Of a stretch of 64,000 nucleotides of DNA, positions 11,925 through 24,800 are shown piece after piece (position 1 is the first letter of the stretch; every line of letters begins with the position of its first letter). The notes beneath the pieces were generated by a model that ran no database searches, was not told where the DNA came from, and worked only from the letters and a program-made list of their open reading frames with translations. Position numbers and translations under genes: made by a program. The DNA is from Ligula intestinalis (taxonomy: Eukaryota > Platyhelminthes > Cestoda > Diphyllobothriidea > Diphyllobothriidae): assembly GCA_036362985.1 (NCBI GenBank), contig JAYGXS010000009.1, forward strand, positions 21,762,346 to 21,826,345, given 5' to 3'.

Positions 11925-12971
11925 CATAGCATCTTAGAATGAAGTCTATTTCATCTATCCAATATACACATCGGTTGGCCTAGTTCGTTCAATGAAAAGT
12001 GATTTTTATTACTCCTTGTCTTTTTGAACTACAATGAGGCTATGAGTGCACTAGGCATCAACGCTAGCGCCGTTTAGAAAGCAGTCCAAGTTAGCCTATA
12101 TCTGACTAATTTTCCAAGCATATTTATCCAAGAGGTTGAAAATTGCAGTCATTGACGAGTATGGATTACATTTGATTACCCAGTGTTGTGAGTTTGTGCG
12201 CCTAATTTTATTCTTTTTGGAGTGATATTTTCAAAATAAAGCTTATCTCTCGCAGTAAATATATTATAAGGAGTACGTATGCACCATTCTCCAACAATAT
12301 TCAAGATTCTTTTTAATGCTCCCAGCAGTCGCCACGTTCAGTTTGAGTGGGGTTTTCGTTTGAATAACACAAGCATACAAAATGGAGCTATCAGCCAACA
12401 TTCTTCAGATTATATTCATGCTTTCCTTGTACATGCACCGATACACTGAATGGTCTGAACGAATTTCTCAAATACTGACAAAAACGTAGGCTGGCCCCCT
12501 GTGCATCACTAAAAGCATTGGTGTCTGGTTTTGTTGTGGGCACAATCTGACAGCCACAGTTGCTATCGCCCTAGAAGAAGGCATTCAACGCTATCTTGAA
12601 TTGATAAAAGGGGAAGGACGTCAGACTAGCAGGAGACGATTTCGGCATTCGTCTTTTGACGTTGACGCAGAAAATTGGCGTATGAGGAAATCAGATGGAC
12701 CCTGTCGGCAGTGCTAGCCTTTGTTTTGAGCGAACTACTTTTATCTGTATTATTGCGTGCCTCTTACGGGCCACGCGACAGAAGCACTGGACTAACACTG
12801 AGGTCAGAATGGTTTAGGTCGGGGAATATCGACACGCATTGATGAACGTTCACCAGTTGTCAGACTCTTCACCGAGGCCCACGACAGAGTGGGACGGATG
12901 AGTTCTGTTAGCGGCCGGTGGACGTTTATCCACGAATGTCAATACCGCTCGACCTAATCCGGCGAGACAAC
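11925..12971. other. Unassigned
   Basis: No gene recognised. The segment near 12860-12930 (GGACGGATGAGTTCTGTTAG) resembles 14810-14860 (GGACAGGCGAGTTCCGTAAG), an old dispersed repeat. Confidence 0.35.
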
Positions 12972-13120
12972 GAGCTCGTGGCTCAATGGTTAGGGCGTTT
13001 GACTCTGATAAAAAATATCACGAGATCGAGGCTCGGGTGGAACACCAATTGGGTCTGAGCATGACTGGCTGACGAGGGCTAATGAGCCGGAAATGGCCAT
13101 TCCAGCCTTCCATCTGCAGA
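12972..13120 (+). mobile_element. tRNA-derived SINE
   Basis: The head GTGGCTCAATGGTTAGGGCG matches box A of a tRNA, with a degraded box B near 13030. The body reads GACTGGCTGACGAGGGCTAA, then TGAGCCGGAAATGGCCATTC. The body recurs at 26640-26690 (+), 26418-26460 (-) and 33630-33700 (-). Confidence 0.75.
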
Positions 13121-15460
13121 CTTCGGCTTTTCAAATGAAAAATAAACACATCAAAATTGGCCATTAGGTCGAACAAGTTGCAGTGATTTGTCTGCATCCT
13201 ACTGCCAACATTCCTCACTCCTTTTCTCCACCCACTACATGCAACGTATGTCATCTATCCCCGAGAGCTGCCCGTTAATAGTAAATTCAAACTGCACAAA
13301 AACTCTTGGGGTGCAAAGAGAATTAATTAGCGAATTCAGCTAAGCAGGAGTCAAGTTTGTTTTTCAAGATCTCGTTGGCAGTAGTTTTAGTTGATAACGC
13401 GCCGTCACCCGATTCTGAAGCAGTTCTCAACAGATGCATCGACCAAATTCGGCCTTGAGTCGTTAAAATCGTGCATTTACTTCAGCCAAGGATTTAACTG
13501 GTTCACCTGTGTTTTTAAGCAGGCAAAGACTGCATAATTTAATGGAATCAATAAATTACGGAATGCCCTTCAACTGCGGCTTTTCACTGCATAACATAAA
13601 TAAAGTATTTGAAAATACAAAAATTGAATTCGTACGGAAAAATTGAGGCAAACAGCAGCTGAAGAGCACTCGAGGAAATTTATTGGTTCCATTAAATTCT
13701 GCAGTCTCTGCATACTCCAAATTTACACCCTGGGTTTATCGATCCGGAGCAGAGCTTTGTACAGGGCGCAAAAAATTACAGGAGTGTCTTACTGCTGTTC
13801 AAATCCCTGATGACATTCTCTCTGCAATGTATGTAACACGTTCCGTATATCATCTATACGAGTCAGCTACTAGAAAAGTCAAGTTGTACCAGAACTTAGA
13901 GTTATAAAACTTGATGCGCAACACTCCACCTCCTGCGACTGATAACAAAAACGCGCCGATGTCTGCCGTTCCAGTCCAGTCTGGTCTATCACCTTCAAGG
14001 CCAACTCACACAGGACCTCACTGTGACAAATGCCGCGCTCTCACAATTCACTTATCGCCCTCGCGAGATGCGGTCGTGCACCGGTCCAACAACCAAATTC
14101 CTTCGACCCATTCTCCATTACCTCTGTACACAAGATACATCCTTGATGCATAAAAACATTACTTTGAAAGGAGCAGCGAGCAGGTAATGACGTGGTTTGG
14201 TGGTCAAGATTAGGGGCACACTCTAATCTGAGTTAACACCTTAGGTCCTTTCGACCCCGGGGCTGGTGTAAGGTTGGTGACCCAAGGGAAAACATCAGCA
14301 CGAGCAGGGGCCAATCCAATCTGAGGCCAAACATTAAGTCCCCTCGACCCGTGGTTAGCGCATGTTAGCTAGCTGGCGATCGCAAAATAAGTCGGGAGAT
14401 ACTAACCAAGCCTCCGTCGACGATAGTTCCTCAAAATTAACGGTTCGCTGCTATGTCACCGATCACGTGGATCCCACGCCGAAGGCCCAGGACAAGACGA
14501 GGACTCTGTAACCACACGTGATTTGCGCGCACATTTAGCAGATACCCTCGAAAATCACCACAGGCAATAAAATGCAGGTAAAACGCCGCCTTCCTAGAAG
14601 GATAAGTGATTTATATCTCCTCCGAGGGGATCGTTAGTTCAACACCGAGGGCCTGAGCTACCGACGGTGGCTTTGGGCCTGTCACGGTGAAAACGTGGTA
14701 TAACGCCTTAGCTCTTCAATTCATTATCGATAACTAACCAGTAGGATGTGTGTGTCTTTATCCGGCAATGCTTTCTGCCTACTACAAGCTGTCAGGCTTT
14801 CTGTCGAGACCCAAGGCAGAACGGGACAGGCGAGTTCCGTAAGCGTTAAGATGAACGTTCCTCAACGCGTGTACTCTACTTCCTTCTGTGAAATACCATC
14901 CGTCTTGTGTTTTCGAAAGAGCTCAAAAAGTCTTGGTTTTTGCACACTGTTTTATAATGGAATTCGCAAAAATTAATTTGTTGCGATTAAATCGTCACGC
15001 ATAGTAAAAGAAGCCCAAGAAATCATCATTTAACTTGCCAATTTGTCTAATTGAAATTTTGGAATTTTAGGATGCGAGATGTTTCGTTTACATTATGCGC
15101 CCACGGGTTCAGCTTACACTAAAATTTCCACACACATATGTTCTTAAGCGTTTTCCGTTTTCAGTTGACGCATAAGCAGTCGCAAAGAAAAATATTTTTA
15201 CAAAATCGTGTGCCGCTACAAGCCTCTTTCTAACAATAAATTAATATTTTTTAAATCCAGAGTGTATTACATTAAGTTCCGCCGAATCTAATTTTACACA
15301 CCCATCAGTTAACTTTTTTGTGCAATCTGTTTCTTTCTTTGTACTTATATCTCACACCTCTATTTTTGTCGGTAAGTGCCCCCATAACGGGCCATACAAA
15401 AATGCAGTAAAAAGACTAGAGGCTGGATAAGGGCACGGCACGGCACGCCTTCGCCGGGTT
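13121..15460. other. Unassigned, with old dispersed repeats
   Basis: The block at 13985-14040 (ATCACCTTCAAGGCCAACTC, ACTGTGACAA) recurs at about 42035-42085 and 45075-45110. The rest (14160-14700) is a moderately GC-rich non-coding stretch. No gene recognised. Confidence 0.4.
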
Positions 15461-15537
15461 GTGCTGACTCCACGCATCCCACAACAAATGCCGCAAACAG
15501 AAGTAGGTGTGTTAGCGCATGCTTTATTCAGCCTCCA

Positions 15538-16095
15538 TCAATCGCGCCAATTCAGATCGTTAAAGGGCTCAAACAGTGGACAGGAGCAGGCGGAGGGCAA
15601 AAGAAAGACAAAAGGTAGGTTGCTGCGCCTGGTCCTTCCCACGTGACTGATTCTTTTGATCAGGAATTTTCTCAGTACACCATGTAGGAGCGCCAAATCG
15701 TTGCGCTTATTGATGGACTGGAGGCCTGAAAACCATGACTGCAGTAGCTCGCGACTCACGTGGTTGTCGCTTCGCGCGAGGATTTCGACCTTTTTAAACT
15801 TGAAAATATGACCAGATCCCGTCGAGTGAGCGGCAACCTGGGAGTTGGCGTCTTTCTTCCTCACTGCCACTGCATGCTCGGCCATTCGCGTCCGGAGTAA
15901 TCTCCCGGTTTCTACGACGTAGTTCCTTTGTCCATAACTGCACCAGATCCGGTGAAAGACTCCAGCCGTTTTTTGCCATGGCAGTCGGTCTTTCGGTCCC
16001 ATGACGCAGCGCTTGATGCTTGCTTCTGGCCCGTGTGCAACTCCAACTGCAGGTGGGGTGAGTAGATGCCTGACTGCTTTCGATACATTATTCAC
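15538..16095 (-). mobile_element. Penelope-like element, GIY-YIG domain fragment
   Basis: An intact 185-codon frame: NNVSKAVRHLLTPPAVGVAH and MGPKDRLPWQK, then the endonuclease segment FHRIWCSYGQRNYVVETGRL followed by RMAEHAVAVRK, SQVAAHSTGSGHIFKF and RELLQSWFSGLQSINKRNDL. These are the N-terminal linker and GIY-YIG domain of Penelope-like retroelements. The second signature YVG has become YVV, so the nuclease is probably inactive. The reverse transcriptase part is missing. The last 45 codons after the domain are not conserved. Confidence 0.85.
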
Positions 16096-16099
16096 GTAC

Positions 16100-17099
16100 G
16101 GAAGAGCGGTATGCCATCTCTAAGGCATTTTGACACACATTCGTCACCCTTAGCTATCTAATACGCTTTAAACCACTGATTTGAAAATTAAGCAACTTAT
16201 AACAAACTTTGACCACGCAATAAGTCCAGTAGGCGTTTGTGTGGAGTGGCTAACTGCAAGTCAGGTTGCAATGGTTTCCTTCTTAATGTGATCATTAAGG
16301 CACTCTCTCTTAAACCGGATACGAATCGCGGACTAGGTTTTGTGTGTGGTACGTAGGGTGTAAAGGTCAGGGGTTCCACCGTATAGGTTGCAGTAGGTAA
16401 CATCATTCGCCTCTTGCAGGAGCTGACTACGCCGAACGTCCGCTAACTCGCACGTATCCTCAGATTTGGCTTCCCGAAACTAGGATCTGGCTTTGAGCGC
16501 CGAATATGAGCAAAGAATGGAGGTCTTTGACCACGGACGCCTTAGGACCGTCCTACGGGTTAAATCTAGCGACTTCGTCTCGAATGGGACCGTCCGTTCC
16601 ACGAGCTTAGCTATACTACCCTCGATTCGGCACCGCAGTCCATCTGGAAGCGTTGACGAGGAGGGCAACTGGAGACTTGGTTTGACACCATCCGTCAAGA
16701 CACGAAAGCCGTTCATGGACCTTCTATCTTCGGCCTCCGTCGCTGGAGAAGAGACTGGGTGAAGCTTTCCAGATCCGCTGCCGCCAATCTTCACGCCTGG
16801 AGAGGTACCGTCCACAACATCATTGAGGCCGGCTAGATCAGGCATTATCACTGCCCTAACAAGTACAAGATTGCACTTCCAATACATTAAACTGATGGTG
16901 AATTTCGATGGTTGCCTGGGAAATCTAAGCAGCTCTACTTAGGTACTGGAAGGTTTACCTCCCTGTGGAGTAAGGGGCTAGGAAAGGTGCATGTCTTCTG
17001 CATGCAGACTATGGCAAACTGATTGCATACTTCTGGTGGAATCACTCAATTAAGTAGCAATAGCCCCCGCTCCTAATTCTGTCGTCGTATCCTCTGGGA
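16100..17099. other. Unassigned, possibly 5' region of the following LINE
   Basis: Open frames run on both strands (16480-16887 minus, 16493-16762 plus) in moderately GC-rich sequence with no domain I recognise. Its position before the endonuclease fragment makes a LINE 5' region plausible. Confidence 0.3.
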
Positions 17100-17655
17100 T
17101 GCTTGGGTAGCTCCGCGCGCTCTAGCAGCCTGGAATATGCGTGTAGTTTTAGACCATCCGAGGAGCGGAGAACGGCGCTAATCGCTCGAGAACTAGAGCG
17201 CCACAAGTTGGGCAATCTGGTTGTCAGCGAGACTCGAGTACCTGAACAGGATCAGCTGGAGCAGGTGGGTATCGATCACACAGTCTTCTGCAGAGCGAAG
17301 TGATGCTGGTGTCGCCTTTGTCGTCAGTGACGACAGCGTGAGACGACTGTCCTGCATGTGCCGGAACAGACCATGCTGCCCGGCAGAGTGCGTGAGCGAC
17401 AACAATCTCCTTCTGCCAGCCTGTGTGAAACGCTATTTCGGCTTGACCAACGCCTACTTCAGTCATTTCAGCTCACTAAATGACAACTCGGATGGCCACC
17501 GGTTTCGTTCGGAGATGAAAAGGTGGACAGGAAGTATTGTGACCAAAGCGATCCGGGACGCGAATAGTTGGACAGATCACCGCTTCGTCATCTATGAAAC
17601 GAGGCTACAACTGCAGCCTCGTAGAAGACCGGATAAGTTGATTAAATATACATAA
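17100..17655 (+). mobile_element. RTE-like LINE, endonuclease fragment with frameshift and deletion
   Basis: The first frame (17103-17303) reads RRTALIARELERHKLGNLVV, then SETRVPEQDQLEQVG, typical of the start of an apurinic endonuclease domain (the SETR motif carries the catalytic Glu). A second frame (17221-17655) continues DAGVAFVVSDDSVRRLSCM, lacks the central domain, and ends ATKAIRDANSWTDHR-like (VTKAIRDANSWTDHRFVI), the C-terminal D-HR signature. It is therefore one endonuclease with a frameshift near 17270 and an internal deletion. No reverse transcriptase follows. Confidence 0.8.
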
Positions 17656-18116
17656 GTGACATCGCAATTTTTTATATTTCTCTTTGAAAGGTTTAATTGG
17701 TTAAGGCAATTAAAATGGCTGCCTCTAACTCAATTGCCAGCATCAATCAGTTTTTGTGGCCCAAGAAAACGTTCAGTTTCGTTCCCCAGTCTGCAGGGTA
17801 TGTCTGACTAAATTCAATTAGGTTTCGTACTTTTTCTGAAAGTAGGACATATAGTGGAGCACTTTCTCCTACTCCTGATCATAAGTTCGAGGCCTTTAAA
17901 AATGTTATAATGGTCTTTCTGTTAGCATATTAGCCGGACCAAAAAGCTTATGAATGTTTCCCAGTTTGTTACCGTTAGAACAGGCCTCCGATGATCACAT
18001 CGTGCAAACAGCTAGCAATGGTGCTGGAGGATTTCTCCGGCTCACGAGTATTCCAATCAAAGGAAAATGCTAACCAACTCAAAGCAGGGATTTGTTAAAA
18101 TATGAGCCGGACCATA
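17656..18116. other. Unassigned
   Basis: No gene or repeat recognised between the LINE fragment and the LTR-like repeat. Confidence 0.35.
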
Positions 18117-18616
18117 TGCTAGCAGCATTTGGAGGCTTTCCTGAGGCGTCGAGCCTACCCAAGTGTCTTTGTTTGTTACCTCTGATGATGATGATGATGA
18201 TTGTCCATACACAATGACCTCAGACCGGACATGCACGCACGCATGCTAGGAGCTTATGCGCGTGCCAACTAGTCGCAGTTATCCCAATGTGTCCAGTCAG
18301 GCCGCAAGAGAACGCGTGACTTAAAATAACTTATAACCCACTGTCACCCCTGACACAGGGGAGTTGCATCACACACCAGATAGCGAAGACACGCTAGTCC
18401 ACTCCCAATACCGGGGCTGGCCCCCATGGCTGGACATAGAGCACGCTGGATATCAACCAGCGGCAATTACCACCCGAGACAGCAGTTCCGGGTTTTGTAC
18501 ACAATAATCCCTCCTCCGGGTGTATTCCAGAATTATGACCTTTTATTTTGCTCTTCCTTGGGGATTCTAAAGGGCGTAATTCGTCGATGACACACGTCAG
18601 ATGCCACTGTTACAAC
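18117..18616 (+). repeat. LTR-like dispersed repeat, copy 1
   Basis: It shares colinear blocks with 54967-55468: TTTGGAGGCTTTCCTGArGC, GTGTCTTTGTTTGTTA, CAGTTATCCCAATG, CAATrCCGGGGCT, TTCGTACACAATAA-like and AGGGCGTAATTCGwCG. It starts TGCTAGCA. An additional (GAT)n run sits at 18184-18202. The TATA region of the second copy is degraded here. Confidence 0.7.
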
Positions 18617-19841
18617 GCTGGTGACGCAGAACCCGTCGTTATAACACTTTCTACCTATAACTTTTGAAAAATGGGATAAACCAATGATTTAATCCTCCTT
18701 GCAGTATACATAACACATCTGCTGGCTGGCTGTCGCTCGTCCTTACAAGCAACTTGGAGGCCCGCCTGTCCTGTCCTGTCGTCCAACGAGGTCACTTCGG
18801 TGAGAGCATGGCTTCAGTTCTGGGACTATGGTATTAGATTCCTATTTACCTAATGTCGACCGACCCGGCTTTATCCCTAGGACTGTGAGACCGTGCAGGG
18901 CAGTTCCTATAAACCGACAACAGCGCACTTGTCAAAGAAATGACTAACACAGTCATCGTGACCTTTTGGCTTATCGAATTCGACCGGAATTAGTCATATT
19001 TTGCGAAAGCAACGTAACAATCTGTCACAAACGCACACACATGCATGCATGCTCTGATGAAAGTACTGCTTTTAATTGAAAAAGTATCGGAAAAATATGA
19101 TGACATTGCTGGTTGTAACATCTGTGTCGCAAAACTCAAACTATCACAATTATGTGCCGCTGGATGTTGCGTTGGATTCGGCTCCTTCCACTAGGGATGA
19201 CGCGTGGTAAGGAACAAAAGCATTTGGTGTTGAAATTTATGTGGAGGAACTGAAATGTGAATTGAGGTAAACGTTCGCATTCCAGGAACGTGCATATTGT
19301 GAGAAGAAGAAGTTTTATCGAACACCGCAATCATTATTTTATTTGTCTGAGCTTTCGGGCTCCTGCAAGAGTCCATCGTCAGAGATGGGAAAACAGCAAC
19401 AAATGAGATGGATAGTTCTGGCTTGTTAACAAAACAACTAAAATTTGAACGTGTAGAAAATTAATAATTATGTGGGTTGGCTACCCACACGCCACTGCCG
19501 AGTATGCCAGTCTGTGCTACTGGGTGAGATTGGCGTGTTTGGTGGGAATATTTACAGAAATAAAATCGTCACCGAAAACAAGCAAAATCTATGACGGAAA
19601 GGTCAATTATAAGCCATAGGAGAGGGGATTGGGGGAAGGAGACTAATTAACCACCAGTATCGTGCGTTTTGAGATACCTAGACAGGGCAACGTATGCGGG
19701 CGTGGGCAATTATCCTCGCAGCTGCAAAGTTGAATTCGTGACCCATCTCGTAGGTGTTGGCCGCCACTTGCGATAATGTGGACTTGTAAGCCGACTGCAA
19801 AGAAATGGCTTGCTAATCACAGGCGTTTATTCATGGTAAAT
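18617..19841. other. Unassigned, with one Penelope-type hairpin motif
   Basis: At 19330-19390 the minus strand reads CTGACGATGGACTC, TTGC, AGGAGCCCGAAAGC: a CTGANGA core, a GC-rich hairpin and GAAA. It is a lone copy of the inverted pair seen at 51318-51586. Nothing else recognised. Confidence 0.4.
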
Positions 19842-20405
19842 AACGTAAAATAAAATAAGTAAACGAGAAGCCGTTTTACACTTTCCTGCCCACTTGTATT
19901 TGGCGCAGTTGTGACCATACCTGGCTCAGTCGTCCTCCATAATATCGCGAAGTAAAGCTCTCAACGCTTGGTGATCTACAGCAGTGGGTATGAAGAGTTC
20001 GACCGAGTCTGATCTCCAAAATAAATAATGAAGTCTTTTTCACTATCATTATGGCTTGGCTGGATCGAGCCGGCGTGCAACTGAAGCCTTTTTTAGCGCC
20101 TTCCCTAAATTTGAATAGAAGCAATAAATGTGAAGAAGCAACTATGATCACTGGGAAGAGGATTATGTACGTGTTAATGTCTGGATTCTAGCTCTAACTC
20201 ATCTTGATAAACAGCATTAGGTATCGGTTCGATTGGGTAGACCTTGAATCTAAAACGTCAGACTGCAACGGAAATGCGAGCGGCGATGCACTTTGACCCT
20301 AAGGTCAGAAGAGCTCACCAGTTGAGTCATGCCCGCACGCTTCGAGCACACGTGACCTTCGCGCACGCGTGCAATGCAGATGTTCTGGAAACGCCTCCAA
20401 TGAAG
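19842..20405 (+). repeat. Tandem repeat unit 1 (564-bp period)
   Basis: AACGTAAAATAAAAT at 19842 recurs at 20406, and the whole interval aligns with 20406-20940: AGAAGCCGTTTTACACTTTC, GATCTACAGCAGTGGGTATG, AGAAGCAATAAATG. The last 130 bp (from 20264, TGCAACGG) are a truncated copy of the LTR found at 20806. Confidence 0.85.
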
Positions 20406-20805
20406 AACGTAAAATAAAATGAGTAAAGGAGAAGCCGTTTTACACTTTCCTGCCTACTTGTGTTTGGCGTGGTTGTGATCATGACGGGCTCAGCCATCCT
20501 CCATGATATCGTGGCATCAACTCTCAACGCCTGGCGATCTACAGCAGTGGGTATGAAGAGTTCAACTGATTCTGTTCTCCGAAACAAATAATGAAGGACT
20601 TTACACTAACACTATGGCTTAGCGGAACCCTTTTTGAGTGCCTTCCCTACATTTGAGTAGAAGCAATAAATGCTAAGAAGCAAGTGCAATCGCTAGGACA
20701 AGAAATGTTTTTACCCTAATTTTTGGATTCCAGCTCGAACTCATCTTGAGAAACGACACTGGATATCGGTTAGATGGATTCCAGCTGAAATCCGGAACTT
20801 TAGAC
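20406..20805 (+). repeat. Tandem repeat unit 2, part before the LTR
   Basis: Second copy of the sequence preceding the LTR. The shared order (about 400 bp followed by LTR) suggests the 3' internal end of an LTR retrotransposon. Confidence 0.8.
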
Positions 20806-21124
20806 TGCTACGGAGACGCGAGTGGTGATGCACTTCGACCCTACAGCCAGAAGAGCACACCAGGTGAGTCACGCCCGCACGCCTCAAGCACACGTGACAC
20901 TCGCGCACACGTGCAGTGCAGATGTTCAAGAAACGTGTCCCAAGGTCGCAGCGTGGGAACACACCAATCAGCGTGCAGGCAAGAACCCTCCTCGCATGCT
21001 CTAGGCCAGGAGTATTATAGAAGGACCAAAGCCTTATAAATAGGCAGGAGTGGACAAACGAAAAGGTTCCACTGTCTCTTTGCGGTCTTTGCCATTTTTT
21101 CTGCCTAATCCTCGGGGACATAAC
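20806..21124 (+). mobile_element. LTR related to the solo LTR at 7191-7541
   Basis: Colinear with 7191-7541: the start TGCTACGGAGACGCGA against TGTTGTGGAGATGCGA, AGAAGGACCAAmGCCTTATA with a TATA box at 21035-21040, TTCTGCCTAwT, and an end GGGACATAAC against GGGCTATAAC. Diverged, no clear target duplication because it abuts the tandem unit. Confidence 0.78.
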
Positions 21125-21439
21125 GCAGACAAATAAATTCTTGTCCCAGCAATCGCGTCTACTTCTTCTCATTTACTTCCCGGGACTCGCATTTTCGCTT
21201 ATATCAGCACCAGCTGTGAACTCGTTGGAAGCCAGCGAAGAGCGTGTGCTCATCACTGCCTTTTTATTTTCCTGAACAGTCTGAGGTATTATCACGATTT
21301 TGGGAACATAACTGAGGACGGTCACATCTCAGACGTACGCATTATGGTGCACACCTGGGATCTGTCAAGGAATTAAGACTAATAGAGAAAGCCTTTGTCA
21401 CTAAAATTTTCAGGCCCGATTCCTGAGGAGAAGTTGGTG

Positions 21440-21830
21440 GGAGGCCAACGCGGTATTAACAGTTTATTATGTACGGAAGGAGTGGGAGAATATGAAGGAG
21501 CAGATTGTATATCGAACGAGTGTAGCGCCCGAGCGCAGCAGTGTCCGAAATCCCAGTCTGGCGGCCACTGAGAGCGATTTTTGTCTTAGTAAGCCTTGAC
21601 GGTGGTTGGCCAGATCGAGGGAAGTTATTGGCCAGAACAGGCTGGAGTGCGCGTGTGAGCTCCAGTCGCGCGAGGCCAAAGGTTGAGCGTCTGTGTGTGC
21701 GCGTGTTAGCCGCCACGGGGAATCGAGCCTTATGCAGGCCGGAGGACCGATTGCCCTCACGTGACCCCGTGTGGATCGTAATCACGCTAAAATAAAGTAA
21801 GGCCGTGGACATTACAGACAGCGGCTGGCG
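21440..21830 (-). repeat. Possible LTR-like sequence
   Basis: On the minus strand a GC-rich block is followed by GATATACAATCTGCTCC and then CATAATAAACTG (polyadenylation-like) near 21461. The architecture is LTR-like but no second copy exists in the window and the borders are unknown. Confidence 0.3.
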
Positions 21831-24800
21831 TACACCTCACTTTACTGATCCTCTTTCTAGCAGAGCCCAGCAATGACGACTATGCAAATGGACTGACTGG
21901 CTAGATATCCAACACACATGAATAGTTGTGACCATAGGGGTAGCGCAATTGGCTTCGAGACCTTAAAAAACCCCTGGTAGTATCGTCAATTGGGCCACAA
22001 ATAGTATATTTACCCTGTTAATGAGTCAGTTTCCTCCTTTAACAGTTACTCGGTAAATTGTGCTTTAAAATTTACTCAAGGTCAAGTTTGCTCATTCATA
22101 CTATATACTAATTCCGTCGACTAAAAAGGCTGAAAATCGTTCGAATGTTCTGGAAACTGCTCAAATTTTTGTGCCGCAATACTTCACTGGCTGACGCACT
22201 GGTATGCGCACTTGTAATCCGCCGCGGCCTTATTGAATATGGAATGCCAAAATATATATATTTTTACTCAATTCAAACAACCAGTAATGCTTTCACTTGG
22301 ACAGCAAAAGTCTGAACGTCGATTCCGACGAGGTCCATCGTCTTTCGGCTGGGATGGTGACTTTCGCGCGAATTATTTTATCTTGATGATCAGCGATCGG
22401 CAACGGAGGCGGTTAATAGTGACTGTACTGTCTACCCCCACTCACATATAGTAGGTGTCTAGCCTGATTGTAAGAAGCCTAGGTACGTGTAATAGACGCT
22501 CTTCCTCCTCAGCTGGCCAGGTAGCATTCATAAATACCCATGACTGCGGTCAAAATGATTGCTTTTGTGAACCGCCTCCCAGCGCTCGCGGTGATTTCGG
22601 TGATGACAAACCCGTCCATACTGGTTTAGATTTTCTCCTTATGACACCACAGTGAACCAGCATTACTAACTGTAGATGCTGACGTGATTGCTTGAGACAG
22701 TCACAAAAACCGACCTGGATTTTGTTGATCGGGGGGAGGGGGCTGGCCACTTCGCCTTGACAACGAGCCCACCCACATGGCATCCAAAATCCACCAGTTT
22801 TGTTGATGATAAACTGTATGACAACGGTTTTTCACCGCCATTATTCAGACGACTAAGTTTCCTGTGGTTTCTTGTTCTTATTCCCAAGAAGGAAGCTTTT
22901 TGAGAAAGTAGAAGAGGTTGAGCAAAAATTCTCTGGAGGCACTGAACTGCATAAGTTCAGAAGAGTATTTCAAAAAATGTTTCTAAGAGTGAAAAACCTA
23001 TCTGGACAAGTGCATTTCCTCGAAACGAAAATATTTTGAGGGGGAATACCCCTTTTAAAAACTTATTTTAATTATAAAAATTCAAGATTAATAATTCTCA
23101 TGTTTGCGAAAGTCAGAATTCCCGGATAAGGATCATACGTCATACTGTACTCACCGAAATGAGTTTGTTTGTTCGCTAACGCTTTGGGGTATCCCCACGT
23201 TTTTTTTCGTATACGGACAGATTTTGGGTCACCAAAGTCTAGAGTTTCTTCCTATTACCTGGAAAAACCAATGATTTTGTTCTCAAACGGTAGCTTTTGC
23301 TGGTTACTTCCTAGTATTTGTGCCATAAGTGCGTGATTTCAGCTGTCTAGCGATCTTCAAGTCTGCTTTCATTCAACAGTTCGACCGCAAGGGTAATGTC
23401 CCCCGCAACTTGAAAGCTCAGGGATGGTGCCTTGTGCCTTGATGGCGACCTGTGTCCGATGTCAAAACGAGGTCAGGAAGACCAGAGGTGGGATCTCGCG
23501 CAAGTGACCGGCACGGTGACAATGCTAAATGGGCATACGGATTGAATGACGAATAAATTCGACACTATGAGTGAATATTTTAAAGGCATTTATAACAACA
23601 GTAACCAACAAAGAACATGGCAAGTGCTGCAAACAATTTTAATAAAGAAATTTAACTTGGCAGTTTAGCATGTCTTTGGACAGGTTATTTTGCTCAACCG
23701 AATGTATTTAATAATAAGAAGGGCTATAGTTTGGAAAACTGACCTCTTAGTTAAAGTTGTGGAGCGAAATATGCACTAACTTCGGCTAAATCATGAGTAA
23801 GTTTGTATCGAATAAATTTTCGATGCTATAAGGCACGACAGATCCTAACTTTTTATCGATATGCACTCTCCTTTGGAAGAATTCCAGAATCAATAAAAAT
23901 AAATGGAAAAATTATCCATTCCAGAACTGGAATAAAAATTTCAAATGCTGCTCAAATGGAAGTGAACCCTAGTCTAAGGAATTGAATTTATTTTCAGAAA
24001 AAAGCAGCAATAAAAATTTTAAAAATTATGCATATCTAAACTGTGAAGATTTTTTGTACAAAATGCAGCAACAAAGTTTTTTGTCACATTATGTCTTACC
24101 TTGTGCATAAGCAAAGTGTTCGCATTTGCTACGGGGGGTATTCTCAAGAAGGCCTTATCGAATGTAATTCATGTGGAAATATATATTTTATAAACAATAC
24201 GCTCCGTTTATGCGTTATGTAGAAACGAAACAGACAGAAGAATAAAAATCATTTCAAAAAATTACCATATATATGGCCAGTTTTTTTCCATTTGCAACAC
24301 TATAATAAATAGTTTAATCGATCCATTTATGTGGAAAATAATCCATTTTAAAGAAAAAAGTATGTTCTTTCATTCCCAGTCCAATCGAATTGTTCATCTT
24401 CGGGTAAATTAAAGAAATTGTTAAAAGTCTCCAATTTCATTGTGGCATTACCTTGGAAAAGGTTTATTTACACAGAACATCGTCAGCTGAATGTCCAATT
24501 AGAACAATTTATAGTTAAATAACCTACTATGGAAAGTTTTTTTGATTAATCTTAAGAAGGTGTCTTAGGAGGTATCTTACGGACATTACGTATACTCGAC
24601 AATGTGGTTTGTTGTTTTGTGGCATTCCTAAATATGCTCCACATGACTCTTCCCATAAGAACTAACAACCAAAACTCATTTTTTCGGTAAATGCTCTTTA
24701 TTTAGATCTCATTTTAAAGGTTTTGATGTAAACGTCGAACAGAAGCTCAATTTATCAACAAAGACACTGAAGACGATCGAAATGATGCCAGACTTTATTG

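Noticed and set aside
20746..21172. Long frames on both strands
   Set aside because: They lie within the LTR and reflect its GC-rich composition.
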